Assembly (NCBI RefSeq): GCF_900110835.1
Contig: NZ_FOJG01000001.1
Coordinates: forward strand, 3,317,499-3,381,498
Reading direction: 5' to 3'
Source: Chitinophaga arvensicola
Lineage (GTDB): Bacteria; Bacteroidota; Bacteroidia; Chitinophagales; Chitinophagaceae
DNA: 64,000 nt
Part shown: positions 15,532 to 23,473 of the stretch, piece by piece
How positions within the stretch are numbered: the first letter of the stretch is position 1
Layout of the letters: the number at the start of each line of letters is the position of its first letter
The notes under the pieces: model-generated
What the model saw: only the letters and a program-made list of their open reading frames with translations
What the model was told of the DNA's origin: nothing
Database searches by the model: none
Program-made: the position numbers and the translations under genes

Positions 15532-16260
15532 CTACGGCAACTTCGCCACCAGTTTTTCTGGCATATGCTTCAGTATACGGTATATGATTTTCCATTTAAA
15601 CCCGGGTACAATGCTGAAACCGTTGCCCGCATTCACTATTTGCGCTGCGATAAAAGAAGGTTCCATGAGTAAGGATTCGGGAAGATCCAGGCCTGCAGTC
15701 ATTTTACTGCGGATATAGCCTGCAACGATCACATTAACGACAATTTTCCTGGGGAAGAGATATTGGCGGAGACCAGCCAGGTATTGTGTGAAGGCAGATT
15801 TGGTGCTGCCGTATATGAAGTTGCTTCTGCGTCCTCTTACACCAGACAGCGAGGAAAGGCCTATAATTCTTTCCAGGTGCGCATTTTCAGTATCCATGGC
15901 AACGAGGTTGAGAATAGATAATGCGCCGGCATAGTGTACATTGATCATACGGTAACTGCCTTCCCAATCCAGCAGGGCCTGATCGTTTGTTACCTGGAAG
16001 CCGGCTGCGTATACCACGATGTTGGGTTTGGCTGGTAAGCCGGCATAGAAAGCTGCGTGGGTATCGAATGCGGTTGCATCGAAGTAAAGAATAGTCAGTT
16101 GTTGAACGGGTGCATTCCGGGCTTCCATAAATGAGGAGATGGCCGCAGTACTGCGGGAGGCTGCGATCACATGGTAGCCTTTACGGAGGTATAGCAGTAT
16201 AGCTTCTTTGGCTACATCGGAGTTGGCACCGAGGATGAGCACAGTTTTGGTTGTAGTCAT
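15532..16260 (-). CDS. Short-chain dehydrogenase/reductase (SDR)
   Basis: From the ATG at 16260 the product has 242 aa. The Rossmann dinucleotide site is TVLILGANSDVAKEAI (GxxSxxA, a variant of the classical GxxxGxG), followed by AASRST. The catalytic region has S at LSSLSGVRGRRSNFIYGSTKSAF: Ser, then YxxxK (YGSTK). VVYAAGF matches the NAG-like strand. The N-terminal variant and VDVNV...GYIRSKMTAG-like C-terminal part resemble DltE/YqjQ-type SDRs. It should reduce or oxidise an unknown substrate with NAD(P). Its promoter lies so close to the ATG that the mRNA may be leaderless. Confidence 0.85.
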   Translation of the reverse strand: MTTTKTVLILGANSDVAKEAILLYLRKGYHVIAASRSTAAISSFMEARNAPVQQLTILYFDATAFDTHAAFYAGLPAKPNIVVYAAGFQVTNDQALLDWEGSYRMINVHYAGALSILNLVAMDTENAHLERIIGLSSLSGVRGRRSNFIYGSTKSAFTQYLAGLRQYLFPRKIVVNVIVAGYIRSKMTAGLDLPESLLMEPSFIAAQIVNAGNGFSIVPGFKWKIIYRILKHMPEKLVAKLP

Positions 16261-16266
16261 AGGGCG

Positions 16267-16274
16267 CAAAAATA
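16267..16274 (-). promoter_or_regulatory. -7 element (TATTTTTG) directly before the SDR start codon
   Basis: The exact TAnnTTTG match ends 6 bases upstream of ATG 16260 on the minus strand. Transcription from it would begin at about the A of the start codon, giving a leaderless message. Confidence 0.45.
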
Positions 16275-16419
16275 GGGATTGTTGGGGAATTGGTATAGGG
16301 GGAATCCGTAATTTAAAGTGGCCGTATTTGGTTTTTGTGAAAGGGTTGTTTTAAAGGGTTGTTTGGTAATCCGGATAAATATATCTTTTTTGTAGGCAAC
16401 ATAAATAGAGCGTTATACA

Positions 16420-16692
16420 ATGGAGCGATTTTGTTGTGATAAGTTTCGGTTCAGGTACGAAGCTGGTAATGGGATGGGGTTCAATTTTCGGATTATTAAA
16501 CTCAGTCAGAAATTTATTGACAGAGGATATCTGGGAGATAACAGATACCGCTATATAATAACTGAAGGCTATACGGTATTTGATGAAAATACGAAAATGA
16601 CCGTTATTGAATATTGTCCTTATTGCGGCGGAGTTTTAGCATCTGTATATAATAGCGATAATTATGTAAATGAATTCAATCATCCTTTTTGA
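16420..16692 (+). CDS. Small four-cysteine protein, orphan
   Basis: A 90-aa protein without recognised function. It has a cysteine pair at the N-terminus (MERFCCDKFRF) and CPYCG near the C-terminus (EYCPYCGGVL), four cysteines suited to bind one zinc. This CC...CPxCG arrangement resembles a small DUF6980-type family. Base composition is clearly AT-richer than that of neighbouring genes, as in the next gene, suggesting acquisition together. It may belong to a toxin-immunity or defence fragment, but nothing in the sequence proves this. Confidence 0.65.
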   Translation: MERFCCDKFRFRYEAGNGMGFNFRIIKLSQKFIDRGYLGDNRYRYIITEGYTVFDENTKMTVIEYCPYCGGVLASVYNSDNYVNEFNHPF

Positions 16693-16697
16693 TTTTT

Positions 16698-16964
16698 ATG
16701 CAAGTAATAACAATTACAGATATTTTGAACAAAACAGGTAGCGAAATCACAATGGATGATTTAATTTATTGCTTTGAAAAAGTAAGGGGACAGGGTGATG
16801 TAGGTTTTATTAAATTAGATGGGGAAAGGAAGGAAAATCAATATACTGTTTGTATTATGTTTCCAGGTATCAAAGAAGAAATGATCAGGGCAGATGAGTC
16901 AACCCTGAAAGAGGCCCTGTTGAAGGTGCTGTCGAAGTATGTTGATGTGAAAAAAGGGATATAA
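16698..16964 (+). CDS. Small hypothetical protein, AT-rich
   Basis: An 88-aa acidic protein (start ATG 16698; an in-frame TTG at 16689 would overlap the previous stop). It reads ITDILNKTGSEITMDDLIYCFEKVRGQGDVGFIKLDGERKENQYTVCIMF...ESTLKEALLKVLSKYVDV, an alpha/beta pattern with no catalytic motif that I recognise. It begins 5 bases after the four-cysteine gene, so the two form an operon, and shares its AT-rich composition. Size and context resemble immunity proteins. Confidence 0.65.
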   Translation: MQVITITDILNKTGSEITMDDLIYCFEKVRGQGDVGFIKLDGERKENQYTVCIMFPGIKEEMIRADESTLKEALLKVLSKYVDVKKGI

Positions 16965-17062
16965 AACTTATCTCATACAGCCTCAGATAATTGAATTATT
17001 CTGAATAGGCCTTCCCTGACGATGCTTTCGTTTTCTTACAATTTTGCCCCTCCCTTCTTCTC

Positions 17063-17070
17063 TACTTTTG
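17063..17070 (+). promoter_or_regulatory. -7 element (TACTTTTG) of a small-protein gene
   Basis: Exact TAnnTTTG match 24 bases before ATG 17095; a TTTG at 17043-17046 lies 16 bases upstream, slightly short for a -33 element. Confidence 0.45.
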
Positions 17071-17094
17071 TGCTGTTCACTAAAACAAATCATC

Positions 17095-17223
17095 ATGAAA
17101 CAGCAAACAACACCACGCCCGGTATTATGGAAAATTTACAAAATAGGGAAGAAACTGGCAAAATACGCCTGCTATATCGCGGTGCTCTATTTCGCCTGGA
17201 AAGGCTTTATGAGTTGGGATTAA
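17095..17223 (+). CDS. 42-aa single-pass membrane protein
   Basis: ATG 17095 opens a 42-codon frame ending at TAA 17221-17223. The product begins MKQQTTPRPVLWKIYKIGKK, a basic N-terminus, followed by one hydrophobic helix (YACYIAVLYFAWKGFMSW). It has its own -7 element at a suitable distance, and the positive-inside arrangement fits an N-in inner-membrane peptide. No function is known. The longer overlapping frame (17022-17306) has a disordered, low-quality translation and starts upstream of this promoter. Confidence 0.6.
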   Translation: MKQQTTPRPVLWKIYKIGKKLAKYACYIAVLYFAWKGFMSWD

Positions 17224-17283
17224 GGTACTTTTTGCTTTATCCGCATATTTACTGTAAACTTATATCGGTAATAATTAAACCCG

Positions 17284-19086
17284 ATGATAGTATCAGTTAT
17301 CCGTAAATGCCTTTGTTGTATAGGCCTCGCCGCAGTGGCTACCGCCCAGACCCCGGACAAAAACAAATTCGAAAAGATGGAACCCGCTTTATCGGCCATA
17401 CTACAGGAAGCGCACGCCGCCGGATTTGCAGTGGCGGTAGTGGAAAAGGACAAAGTCATTTATTCCAGGGGCTTTGGTTACAGGGATGTGGCAAAGCAAC
17501 TGCCGGTGACAGCACATACGCAGTTTGCCATTGGGTCGTGTACCAAAGCCTTTACCAGTGCTTTGCTGGGAAATTTACGCAAGCAGGGCAAAGTGGATTT
17601 CGATAAGCCCGCCACCACTTATCTGCCGGCATTGAATTTTTCAGATGCTGATTTAAACAACCAGGTAACGTTGCGGGATATGATGTGTCATCGTACGGGC
17701 TTTTCCCGGTACGACCTGGCCTGGTATCTTTTCGCTTCAGATTCAAGGGATACGCTGTTGCAAAGAATGCATTTTATGAAGCCTAACGCACCACTGCGTG
17801 CACGCTGGCAATACAATAACTTTATGTTCATGGTGCAGGGAATGGTGACGGAAAAGCTGACCGGTCAATCCTGGGAACAGAATATCAGTAGCCAGTTTTT
17901 TCAACCCCTGGGAATGAACGAGTCTTCTATCGGTACCGTATCACTGGCGGCAGCAACTGAACCTGCAAGGGGATATGAGCTGGAGAAGGAGAAAGAGATT
18001 AAGCTAATGAAGTATCATCCCATTACGGCGATGGGACCGGCAGGAGCCATCAACAGCACGGTAACGGATATGTCGAAATGGCTGATCACCTGGATCAATG
18101 GCGGTAGTTATAATGGCCGTGAAATTATACCAGCGGATTATGTAAAGGAAGCTGCCAGCTCACAAATGGTGATCCATGGGGCGTTTCCCGACAAAGCAAA
18201 GCCATATGAGCAGTTTGCGAACTACGGACTGGGCTGGATGCTGGAGTCTTACCACGGACATTACCGGGTGGAACATGGCGGCAATATCGACGGGTTTACG
18301 GCACTCACCACTTTTTATCCTTTGGATAGCATTGGCATTGTGGTATTGAGTAATCAGAATAACTCCGGGGTACCTACAAAAGTGACCGACCTGATCTCCG
18401 ATCGCCTGTTGGGTGTAAGCAATGTGGCGACGGCCAGGAAGCCGGGCCCCAAACCGGAAGATCCTAAACCGGTGAATGATTCTTCCCTGATCGCACATCC
18501 GGCTACGCATCCGTTAACAGCCTTCGCTGGGCTGTATAAAAATGATGCCTACGGGAATTTTGACATTTATTTAAAGAAGGATTCGCTTTTTGCACGATTC
18601 CCTTATGTTACCTGGTATCTGCAACGGGAAGGATACAATATCTTCTCGCCATACGACGAAGCAGATACCGTGATAGATGTTAATTTCAAATCCAATATCC
18701 GGCTGCAGTTCATGATGAATTACAGCGGGGATATTGATCAGCTGGGCTTTTCATTCGATCCTGCCGGAGAACCAGTCATTTTTAACCGGGTGCCGCAACT
18801 GCTGAATATTCCGGCAGCTACGCTGGCGGAGTTCACCGGTGAATACAAGATGGCAGATATGCTCATTACGATAAAACAAAACGATGCTAAAGTATTGACC
18901 ATGACAGTGCCGGGACAACCATTATACATCCTGGAGCCGGTCGACGCCAATACTTTCCAGATAAAGGAACTGAAAGGCTTTAAGGTGAAATTTATCCGGG
19001 ATGCGCAGCAACAGGTCATTGCCATAACGAGCATCCAGCCCAATGGTACTTTCCGCGCAGAAAAGACATCATCGAAAACAAAGTAA
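17284..19086 (+). CDS. Secreted serine hydrolase, beta-lactamase family, with C-terminal DUF3471-like domain
   Basis: A 600-aa protein with signal peptide (KCLCCIGLAAVATAQ). The catalytic SxxK is S85-C-T-K88 (FAIGSCTKAFTSALLG), the YxN motif is in RWQYNNFMFM near residue 180, and the third motif HGG lies in VEHGGNIDGFT. This is the class C/PBP-like fold, extended by about 190 residues that contain the DUF3471-like beta domain (LAEFTGEYKMADMLITIKQ). Such enzymes act in the periplasm on peptides or esters. It is unrelated by close similarity to the serine hydrolase at 12.6 kb. A 48-bp palindrome follows the stop codon. Confidence 0.88.
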   Translation: MIVSVIRKCLCCIGLAAVATAQTPDKNKFEKMEPALSAILQEAHAAGFAVAVVEKDKVIYSRGFGYRDVAKQLPVTAHTQFAIGSCTKAFTSALLGNLRKQGKVDFDKPATTYLPALNFSDADLNNQVTLRDMMCHRTGFSRYDLAWYLFASDSRDTLLQRMHFMKPNAPLRARWQYNNFMFMVQGMVTEKLTGQSWEQNISSQFFQPLGMNESSIGTVSLAAATEPARGYELEKEKEIKLMKYHPITAMGPAGAINSTVTDMSKWLITWINGGSYNGREIIPADYVKEAASSQMVIHGAFPDKAKPYEQFANYGLGWMLESYHGHYRVEHGGNIDGFTALTTFYPLDSIGIVVLSNQNNSGVPTKVTDLISDRLLGVSNVATARKPGPKPEDPKPVNDSSLIAHPATHPLTAFAGLYKNDAYGNFDIYLKKDSLFARFPYVTWYLQREGYNIFSPYDEADTVIDVNFKSNIRLQFMMNYSGDIDQLGFSFDPAGEPVIFNRVPQLLNIPAATLAEFTGEYKMADMLITIKQNDAKVLTMTVPGQPLYILEPVDANTFQIKELKGFKVKFIRDAQQQVIAITSIQPNGTFRAEKTSSKTK

Positions 19087-19102
19087 TGACCAGCCCCGAA
19101 TA

Positions 19103-19150
19103 AAAAATAAGGGATAAATATACCGATTGGTATATTTATCCCTTATTTTT
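19103..19150. terminator. Perfect 48-bp palindrome (22-bp arms, GATT loop) between serine hydrolase and lpd
   Basis: The left arm 19103-19124 (AAAAATAAGGG... to ...ATACC) and right arm 19129-19150 are perfect reverse complements around GATT. The RNA hairpin ends in a T-rich arm and could terminate transcription from both sides. The right arm also contains the -7 element of the next gene, so it may serve as an operator. Confidence 0.75.
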
Positions 19151-19151
19151 G
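19144..19151 (+). promoter_or_regulatory. -7 element (TATTTTTG) of the dihydrolipoyl dehydrogenase gene, inside the palindrome
   Basis: Exact TAnnTTTG, seven of its eight bases inside the right palindrome arm; the start codon 19173 is 21 bases downstream. Confidence 0.5.
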
Positions 19152-19172
19152 TGTTGTCAAAAAGAAACATTT

Positions 19173-20576
19173 ATGGACAATCAGTATGATATTGTAGTCA
19201 TCGGATCCGGCCCCGGAGGATATGTATCCGCTATCCGCGCTTCTCAGCTGGGGTATAAAGTAGCCATTGTGGAAAAGTACAGCACCCTGGGTGGTACCTG
19301 TACGAATGTTGGTTGTATCCCGGCAAAAGCCCTGTTGGATAGCTCAGAACATTATCATCAGGCCAGCGAACAATTCAAGGCACATGGTATTCATATCGGA
19401 GAGATGAGTCTCGATTTTAATCAGTTCATCTCCCGGAAAAATGAGGTGGTGAAACAAAATACCACAGGTTTGATTTACCTGATGAAGAAGAATAAAATTG
19501 ATGTACATCAGGGATTGGGCAGTTTTATAGATAGTACGCATCTTAAAGTAACCGCAGCAGATAAAGAAACTATTCTTACAGGTAAGTACTTTATTATTGC
19601 TACCGGTTCAAAACCCTCTTCTATCCCGGGCGTAAATATTGACAAGAAAAGGATTATCACTTCTACAGAAAGCTTATCACTGCCTGCGAAACCTGCTTCC
19701 ATGGTGATTATAGGCGGTGGCGTAATTGGGGTGGAACTGGCCTCTGTATATGCGCGTATAGGCACCAGGGTAACGATCATCGAATACATGGATTCCCTCA
19801 TTGCTACCATGGACCGGGAGTTAGGCAAAGCATTGTTTAAGACATTGTCTAAACTGAACATCGATATATTACTGAGCAGTCAGGTTCGTGCGGCAGAGAA
19901 TAACGGTGAATCCGCGACGGTGAAATTCCTTAACAAAGAAGGGCAGGAGCAACAGATTACGGCCGACTACTGCCTGGTGGCAGTTGGTAGAAGAGCCTAT
20001 ACAGATGGACTGAATTTATCTGCTATCGGCATCACCCCGGAAAAGAACGGGAAGATAAAGGTCAACGGACAACTGCAGACCATTGTTCCTAATATTTATG
20101 CGATCGGCGATGTGGTTGACGGGCCAATGCTGGCGCATAAAGCAGAAGAGGAAGGTACGCTTGCAGTAGAAGTGATCCATGGTTTGAAACCGCATATTAA
20201 CTATAACCTCATCCCCGGTGTGGTGTATACTTGGCCGGAAGTGGCAGCAGCCGGTTTTACAGAGGAGCAACTGAAAGCGCAGGGCGTGGAATATACGGTG
20301 GGTAAATTCCCTTACATGGCCAGCGCCCGTGCCAGGGCTTCCATGGATACCGATGGATTTGTAAAAGTACTGGTATCACCCAAATACGGTGAAATTTTGG
20401 GCGTGCATATCATTGGTCCACGCGCAGCCGATGTTATTGCGCAAACCGTGGTAGGAATGGAATTTGAAATTACGGTAGAAGAAATGGCCCGCATCAGCTA
20501 TGCACATCCAACCTACTCGGAGGCACTGAAAGATGCGTTCCTGATGGCTGCCGGAAAAGGCGCCATCAACATCTAG
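19173..20576 (+). CDS. lpdA: Dihydrolipoyl dehydrogenase
   Basis: A 467-aa FAD disulfide oxidoreductase (start ATG 19173). The FAD site is IVVIGSGPGGYVSA, the redox disulfide C43/C48 lies in GGTCTNVGCIPAKAL, the NAD site is MVIIGGGVIGVELAS, FAD contacts are at YAIGDVVDGPMLAHKAEEEG, and the C-terminal catalytic dyad is H445 and E450 (YAHPTYSEALKDA). It reoxidises lipoyl groups of 2-oxo acid dehydrogenases or the glycine cleavage system. No other subunit gene is nearby, so it serves enzymes encoded elsewhere. Transcription probably responds to whatever binds the overlapping 48-bp palindrome. Confidence 0.95.
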   Translation: MDNQYDIVVIGSGPGGYVSAIRASQLGYKVAIVEKYSTLGGTCTNVGCIPAKALLDSSEHYHQASEQFKAHGIHIGEMSLDFNQFISRKNEVVKQNTTGLIYLMKKNKIDVHQGLGSFIDSTHLKVTAADKETILTGKYFIIATGSKPSSIPGVNIDKKRIITSTESLSLPAKPASMVIIGGGVIGVELASVYARIGTRVTIIEYMDSLIATMDRELGKALFKTLSKLNIDILLSSQVRAAENNGESATVKFLNKEGQEQQITADYCLVAVGRRAYTDGLNLSAIGITPEKNGKIKVNGQLQTIVPNIYAIGDVVDGPMLAHKAEEEGTLAVEVIHGLKPHINYNLIPGVVYTWPEVAAAGFTEEQLKAQGVEYTVGKFPYMASARARASMDTDGFVKVLVSPKYGEILGVHIIGPRAADVIAQTVVGMEFEITVEEMARISYAHPTYSEALKDAFLMAAGKGAINI

Positions 20577-20579
20577 TAC

Positions 20580-21443
20580 TTACTTAAAATGTTTTTTATA
20601 TTCTACCGGACGTTTGCCGGTGATCAGCTTGAACATGTTGATAAAATGCGATAGTGTATTATATCCGCATTCATAGCAGATTTCGGTGATATTTTTATCG
20701 GTGTCCATCAGTAGTTGACAGGCATATCCGATCCTGAGTTCGGTGAGGAAGCGGACATAGGTTTTTCCTGTCTCCATTTTAAAATAACGACAGAAAGAAG
20801 TTACGGTCATATGGATCTGCTCTGCCGCTTCTTCGAGGCTCAGTTTTCCCCGGAAATGCTTGTGCGTATAGGCAATCACCGTTTTTAAACGGTGATTGTC
20901 GTTATGAGAAGGTGTGTAATTAAAGTATTGGGTAGATAACAGCGTATAGTCGCCGCTTTCCGCGATCAGGTAAAGGATCTGTAATAGTGTGAGCAGCCTG
21001 TTACCGGGTGATAATTCCGGCAGATCTTCCATCATTACAGCTACTTTGCGGGCAGTGTTGCCTTCCAGTTTAATACCCTGCCGGGAGAGGGATAACAGGT
21101 GGGTAAGCTTACGCATTTCAGGTAATGCGGCGAGCGTACTGTCGGGAATATCCTGTTTAAAGAGTGCTACAATAGCTTCCCCGGATTGTCCTTTCTGCGT
21201 CCGGATAAAAGTGTCTTCATGCCGGAAGGAATGTGGCAGGTTAGCGCCGATCAGCACTACATCGCCGCTGTGAAACGGACCAATGTAATCACCTATCAGC
21301 CAGGTACCAGCACTTTTTTTGATGTAAAGTAATTCCAGCTCAGGATGATAGTGCCAGCTGTTACGCATGTTTTCCCCTACGTCTTTTCTTACTGTAAAGG
21401 AAGTCTCAGGTGGCGGAGAAACTTTTTTCAATACTGCTTTCAT
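20580..21443 (-). CDS. AraC-family transcriptional regulator with cupin sensor
   Basis: A 287-aa regulator. The N-terminal half is a cupin (NSWHYHPELELLYI, GPFHSGDVVLIGANLPHSF), a sugar-binding type fold, and residues about 185-285 are the AraC double HTH (LSLEEAAEQIHMTVTSFCRYFKMETGKTYVRFLTELRI, then ITEICYECGYNTLSHFINMFKLITGKRPVEYKK). It follows the GH29 fucosidase gene on the same strand after a 92-base gap, so a role as activator of fucoside use is plausible. Its 3' end lies 3 bases from the convergent lpdA stop. Confidence 0.92.
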   Translation of the reverse strand: MKAVLKKVSPPPETSFTVRKDVGENMRNSWHYHPELELLYIKKSAGTWLIGDYIGPFHSGDVVLIGANLPHSFRHEDTFIRTQKGQSGEAIVALFKQDIPDSTLAALPEMRKLTHLLSLSRQGIKLEGNTARKVAVMMEDLPELSPGNRLLTLLQILYLIAESGDYTLLSTQYFNYTPSHNDNHRLKTVIAYTHKHFRGKLSLEEAAEQIHMTVTSFCRYFKMETGKTYVRFLTELRIGYACQLLMDTDKNITEICYECGYNTLSHFINMFKLITGKRPVEYKKHFK

Positions 21444-21535
21444 ACAGGTGTGATGGCAATCGTGGCGTAAAAGTGAAAAATGATAAATTAAAAATACCTA
21501 TTTTTTCTCACTTTCCGCCACGAACGCGAAAGTCC

Positions 21536-23038
21536 TTATTTTAGGGCCAGCTTGAATCCTACTACCTTCCAGGAGGGCATCCGTGAAGGACGGCTGATCA
21601 CAAGCGCGTCGTCTTCTATTTTCCACTGCACTTTTTCCGCACTGCCCAGTAATTGTATGGCAGTAATTTTTTGATGCGGCATTTTACTATTCTTTCCAAA
21701 GGATCTGATACGGATGTCTCCTTCCGGCGCATCCAGTACATAGGCATAGAGGTGATTGCCTTTGGTGGTAAAGCGTACATCCCCGGCGGTGTATTTTACT
21801 TTGCCTTCATTGAAATTACCTGCCTTTACGGTAACCGCATCCAACGGCTTTTCCCCGTAAATGGTCCAGGGGCGGCTGCCATAAATGCCTTCTCCGTTTA
21901 CGGTCATCCAGTTACCGATTTCGCCCAGCGTTTTAAGCATATCCGGTTCCAGGTCGCCTTCGGGTGTTTGTACGATATTGATCAGCAGGTTCCCGTTCTT
22001 GCTTACAATGTCTACCAGCATCTGGAGTATATCCGTAGACGTTTTATAGGCCTGTCCGGTCCGATAGTACCAGTCGCCGATAGAGGTATCTGTTTGCCAG
22101 GGGAAGGGGCTGATTGTGTCCTGCACGCCTCTCTCGATGTCCTGTGCCCACATGCCTTCTGAAGGCTGTTTGCAGTTATATACAGCCGTGGCTTTGCCTT
22201 TATGAAAGGCGATGTTATCATTGTAAAAATTGGCGAGCATACTGCGGCCGGTATCTCCAAAAGGAAGTTCACTGTCGGAATACAGCAGATCCGGATGATA
22301 GGTTTCCACCAGTTCTTTTACATCGTTGTACCACTCTTTCATCCAGGCGGGGTTGGTGGTGAGCCAGCCATGATCGTCGGGAGCGCCTTTGGTATGGTAC
22401 AGATCAGCGAAGGCGGGGTCCTGCCCATCATACGGCACGCCTTTTTGCGACCCTTCCTTATCGGCGCCATGACTTACCTGGAACCAGGTGTAACTGGCGG
22501 CCAGGTGTTCCGACACGCCGAAGTAAAGGCCTTCTTTTTTGGCCGCCTGCTGCCAGAGGCCAACTACATCTTTTTTCGGGCCCATATTCACCGAGTTCCA
22601 GGGATGAATTTTGGAATGCCACAGGAAGAAGTTATCGTGATGGCTGCCCATACTCACAAAATACCTGGCGCCGGCTTTTTTATAAAGCTTCATTAATCTT
22701 TCCGGATCCCATTTTTCTGCCTTCCAGAGGGGAATAATGTCTTTATACCCGAATTTGGAGGGGTGACCATAATGTGCCACATGGTATTTATATCGTTCGC
22801 TGCCTTCTTCATACATGGCCCTGGCGTACCAGTCACCCTGCCGTGGAACTGCCTGTGGGCCCCAGTGCGCCCATATGCCAAACTTTGCATCCCGGAACCA
22901 GGCCGGATACTGGTAAGTCTTTAAAGAAGCGGTAGTAGGTTGATAAGGTCCTGTGGTGACTGGTAGTTGTTGCGCAGAAGCCGGTTGCAAACCGGAGAAT
23001 GCCAGCATGCCTGTCAGCAGCAATACGGTTGTTTTCAT
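21536..23038 (-). CDS. Alpha-L-fucosidase, GH29
   Basis: A 500-aa secreted enzyme (signal peptide to about ASAQQ). GH29 hallmarks are AKFGIWAHWGPQAVP (52-66), the HHDNF segment at 133-137 (H..HHDGF in the family), and PDLLYSDSELPFGD, where D255 is the probable nucleophile. The variant YSDSEL, instead of WFDG, is the form found in Bacteroidota GH29 enzymes. The C-terminal beta-sandwich covers about the last 100 residues. It should release alpha-linked fucose from host or plant glycans in the periplasm. An AraC regulator gene lies downstream. Confidence 0.92.
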   Translation of the reverse strand: MKTTVLLLTGMLAFSGLQPASAQQLPVTTGPYQPTTASLKTYQYPAWFRDAKFGIWAHWGPQAVPRQGDWYARAMYEEGSERYKYHVAHYGHPSKFGYKDIIPLWKAEKWDPERLMKLYKKAGARYFVSMGSHHDNFFLWHSKIHPWNSVNMGPKKDVVGLWQQAAKKEGLYFGVSEHLAASYTWFQVSHGADKEGSQKGVPYDGQDPAFADLYHTKGAPDDHGWLTTNPAWMKEWYNDVKELVETYHPDLLYSDSELPFGDTGRSMLANFYNDNIAFHKGKATAVYNCKQPSEGMWAQDIERGVQDTISPFPWQTDTSIGDWYYRTGQAYKTSTDILQMLVDIVSKNGNLLINIVQTPEGDLEPDMLKTLGEIGNWMTVNGEGIYGSRPWTIYGEKPLDAVTVKAGNFNEGKVKYTAGDVRFTTKGNHLYAYVLDAPEGDIRIRSFGKNSKMPHQKITAIQLLGSAEKVQWKIEDDALVISRPSRMPSWKVVGFKLALK

Positions 23039-23060
23039 GTGGAATTGCGTATTTATAAGC

Positions 23061-23068
23061 CAAATGTA
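23061..23068 (-). promoter_or_regulatory. -7 element (TACATTTG) of the fucosidase gene
   Basis: Exact TAnnTTTG on the minus strand, 22 bases upstream of ATG 23038. Confidence 0.45.
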
Positions 23069-23152
23069 GCCGTATCGCCTAAAAGTAGGATCGTTGAAAT
23101 TGTCCCTTTAGCAGGGTATCTTATCCTATTGCGGAAGGAGGGATAAAAAATA

Positions 23153-23180
23153 CCGGCGCAGTTTGGTAAAACTGCGCCGG
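23153..23180 (-). terminator. Minus-strand hairpin terminator without a matching intact gene
   Basis: CCGGCGCAGTTT, loop GGTA, AAACTGCGCCGG: perfect 12-bp stem. In the minus direction it is followed by GGTATTTTTTATC, so it fits a terminator for leftward transcription. The only thing upstream of it in that direction is the short gene remnant at 23250-23312. Confidence 0.6.
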
Positions 23181-23249
23181 CTTGGGGAACATTGTATTTA
23201 TTGAATGGGGTTGGGTTAATAACAAACAAACGACGTTAAGACACAATTA

Positions 23250-23312
23250 AAACTCAACTTTCGGGGTTACTGTAAACATCCCATCTTTTGTATCTGCCAC
23301 CTGCCAGTATCA
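23250..23312 (-). pseudogene. Possible C-terminal remnant of an outer-membrane protein gene
   Basis: On the minus strand a frame bounded by TGA upstream reads YWQVADTKDGMFTVTPKVEF and stops with TAA. It has no start codon. The ending TPKVEF with terminal Phe resembles an outer-membrane barrel C-terminus, and a minus-strand terminator follows about 70 bases on. Upstream frames are interrupted by stops. This suggests a decayed gene, although so short a match may be chance. Confidence 0.3.
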
Positions 23313-23473
23313 GATTTGACGGGATCGCCGGATAAAAGGCCCTATCAGCTATTACTCCTGCAAATCCATAAAGGATTGTATTACAGATGCAAATGTATAA
23401 AGCAGTGTTAACGGAGTCAACTGCGAAAATTCGCAGGTTACCAGATTTCTTTATTATTTTTATCATCAAAAAG

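Larger units (their letters stand above)
23039..23473. other. Gene-poor region between fucosidase and LuxR-type regulator
   Basis: The stretch holds the fucosidase promoter, the orphan hairpin and the small remnant described separately. An open frame on the minus strand (23254-23469) encodes no recognisable protein. The LuxR frame is open from 23387, but its first 29 codons read poorly. Confidence 0.5.

Noticed and set aside
17022..17306. 94-codon open frame
   Set aside because: It overlaps the better 42-codon gene in another frame, begins upstream of its promoter element and translates to low-quality sequence.
23254..23469. 71-codon minus-strand open frame
   Set aside because: No family features; it competes with the remnant in another frame and the upstream part of the LuxR frame.
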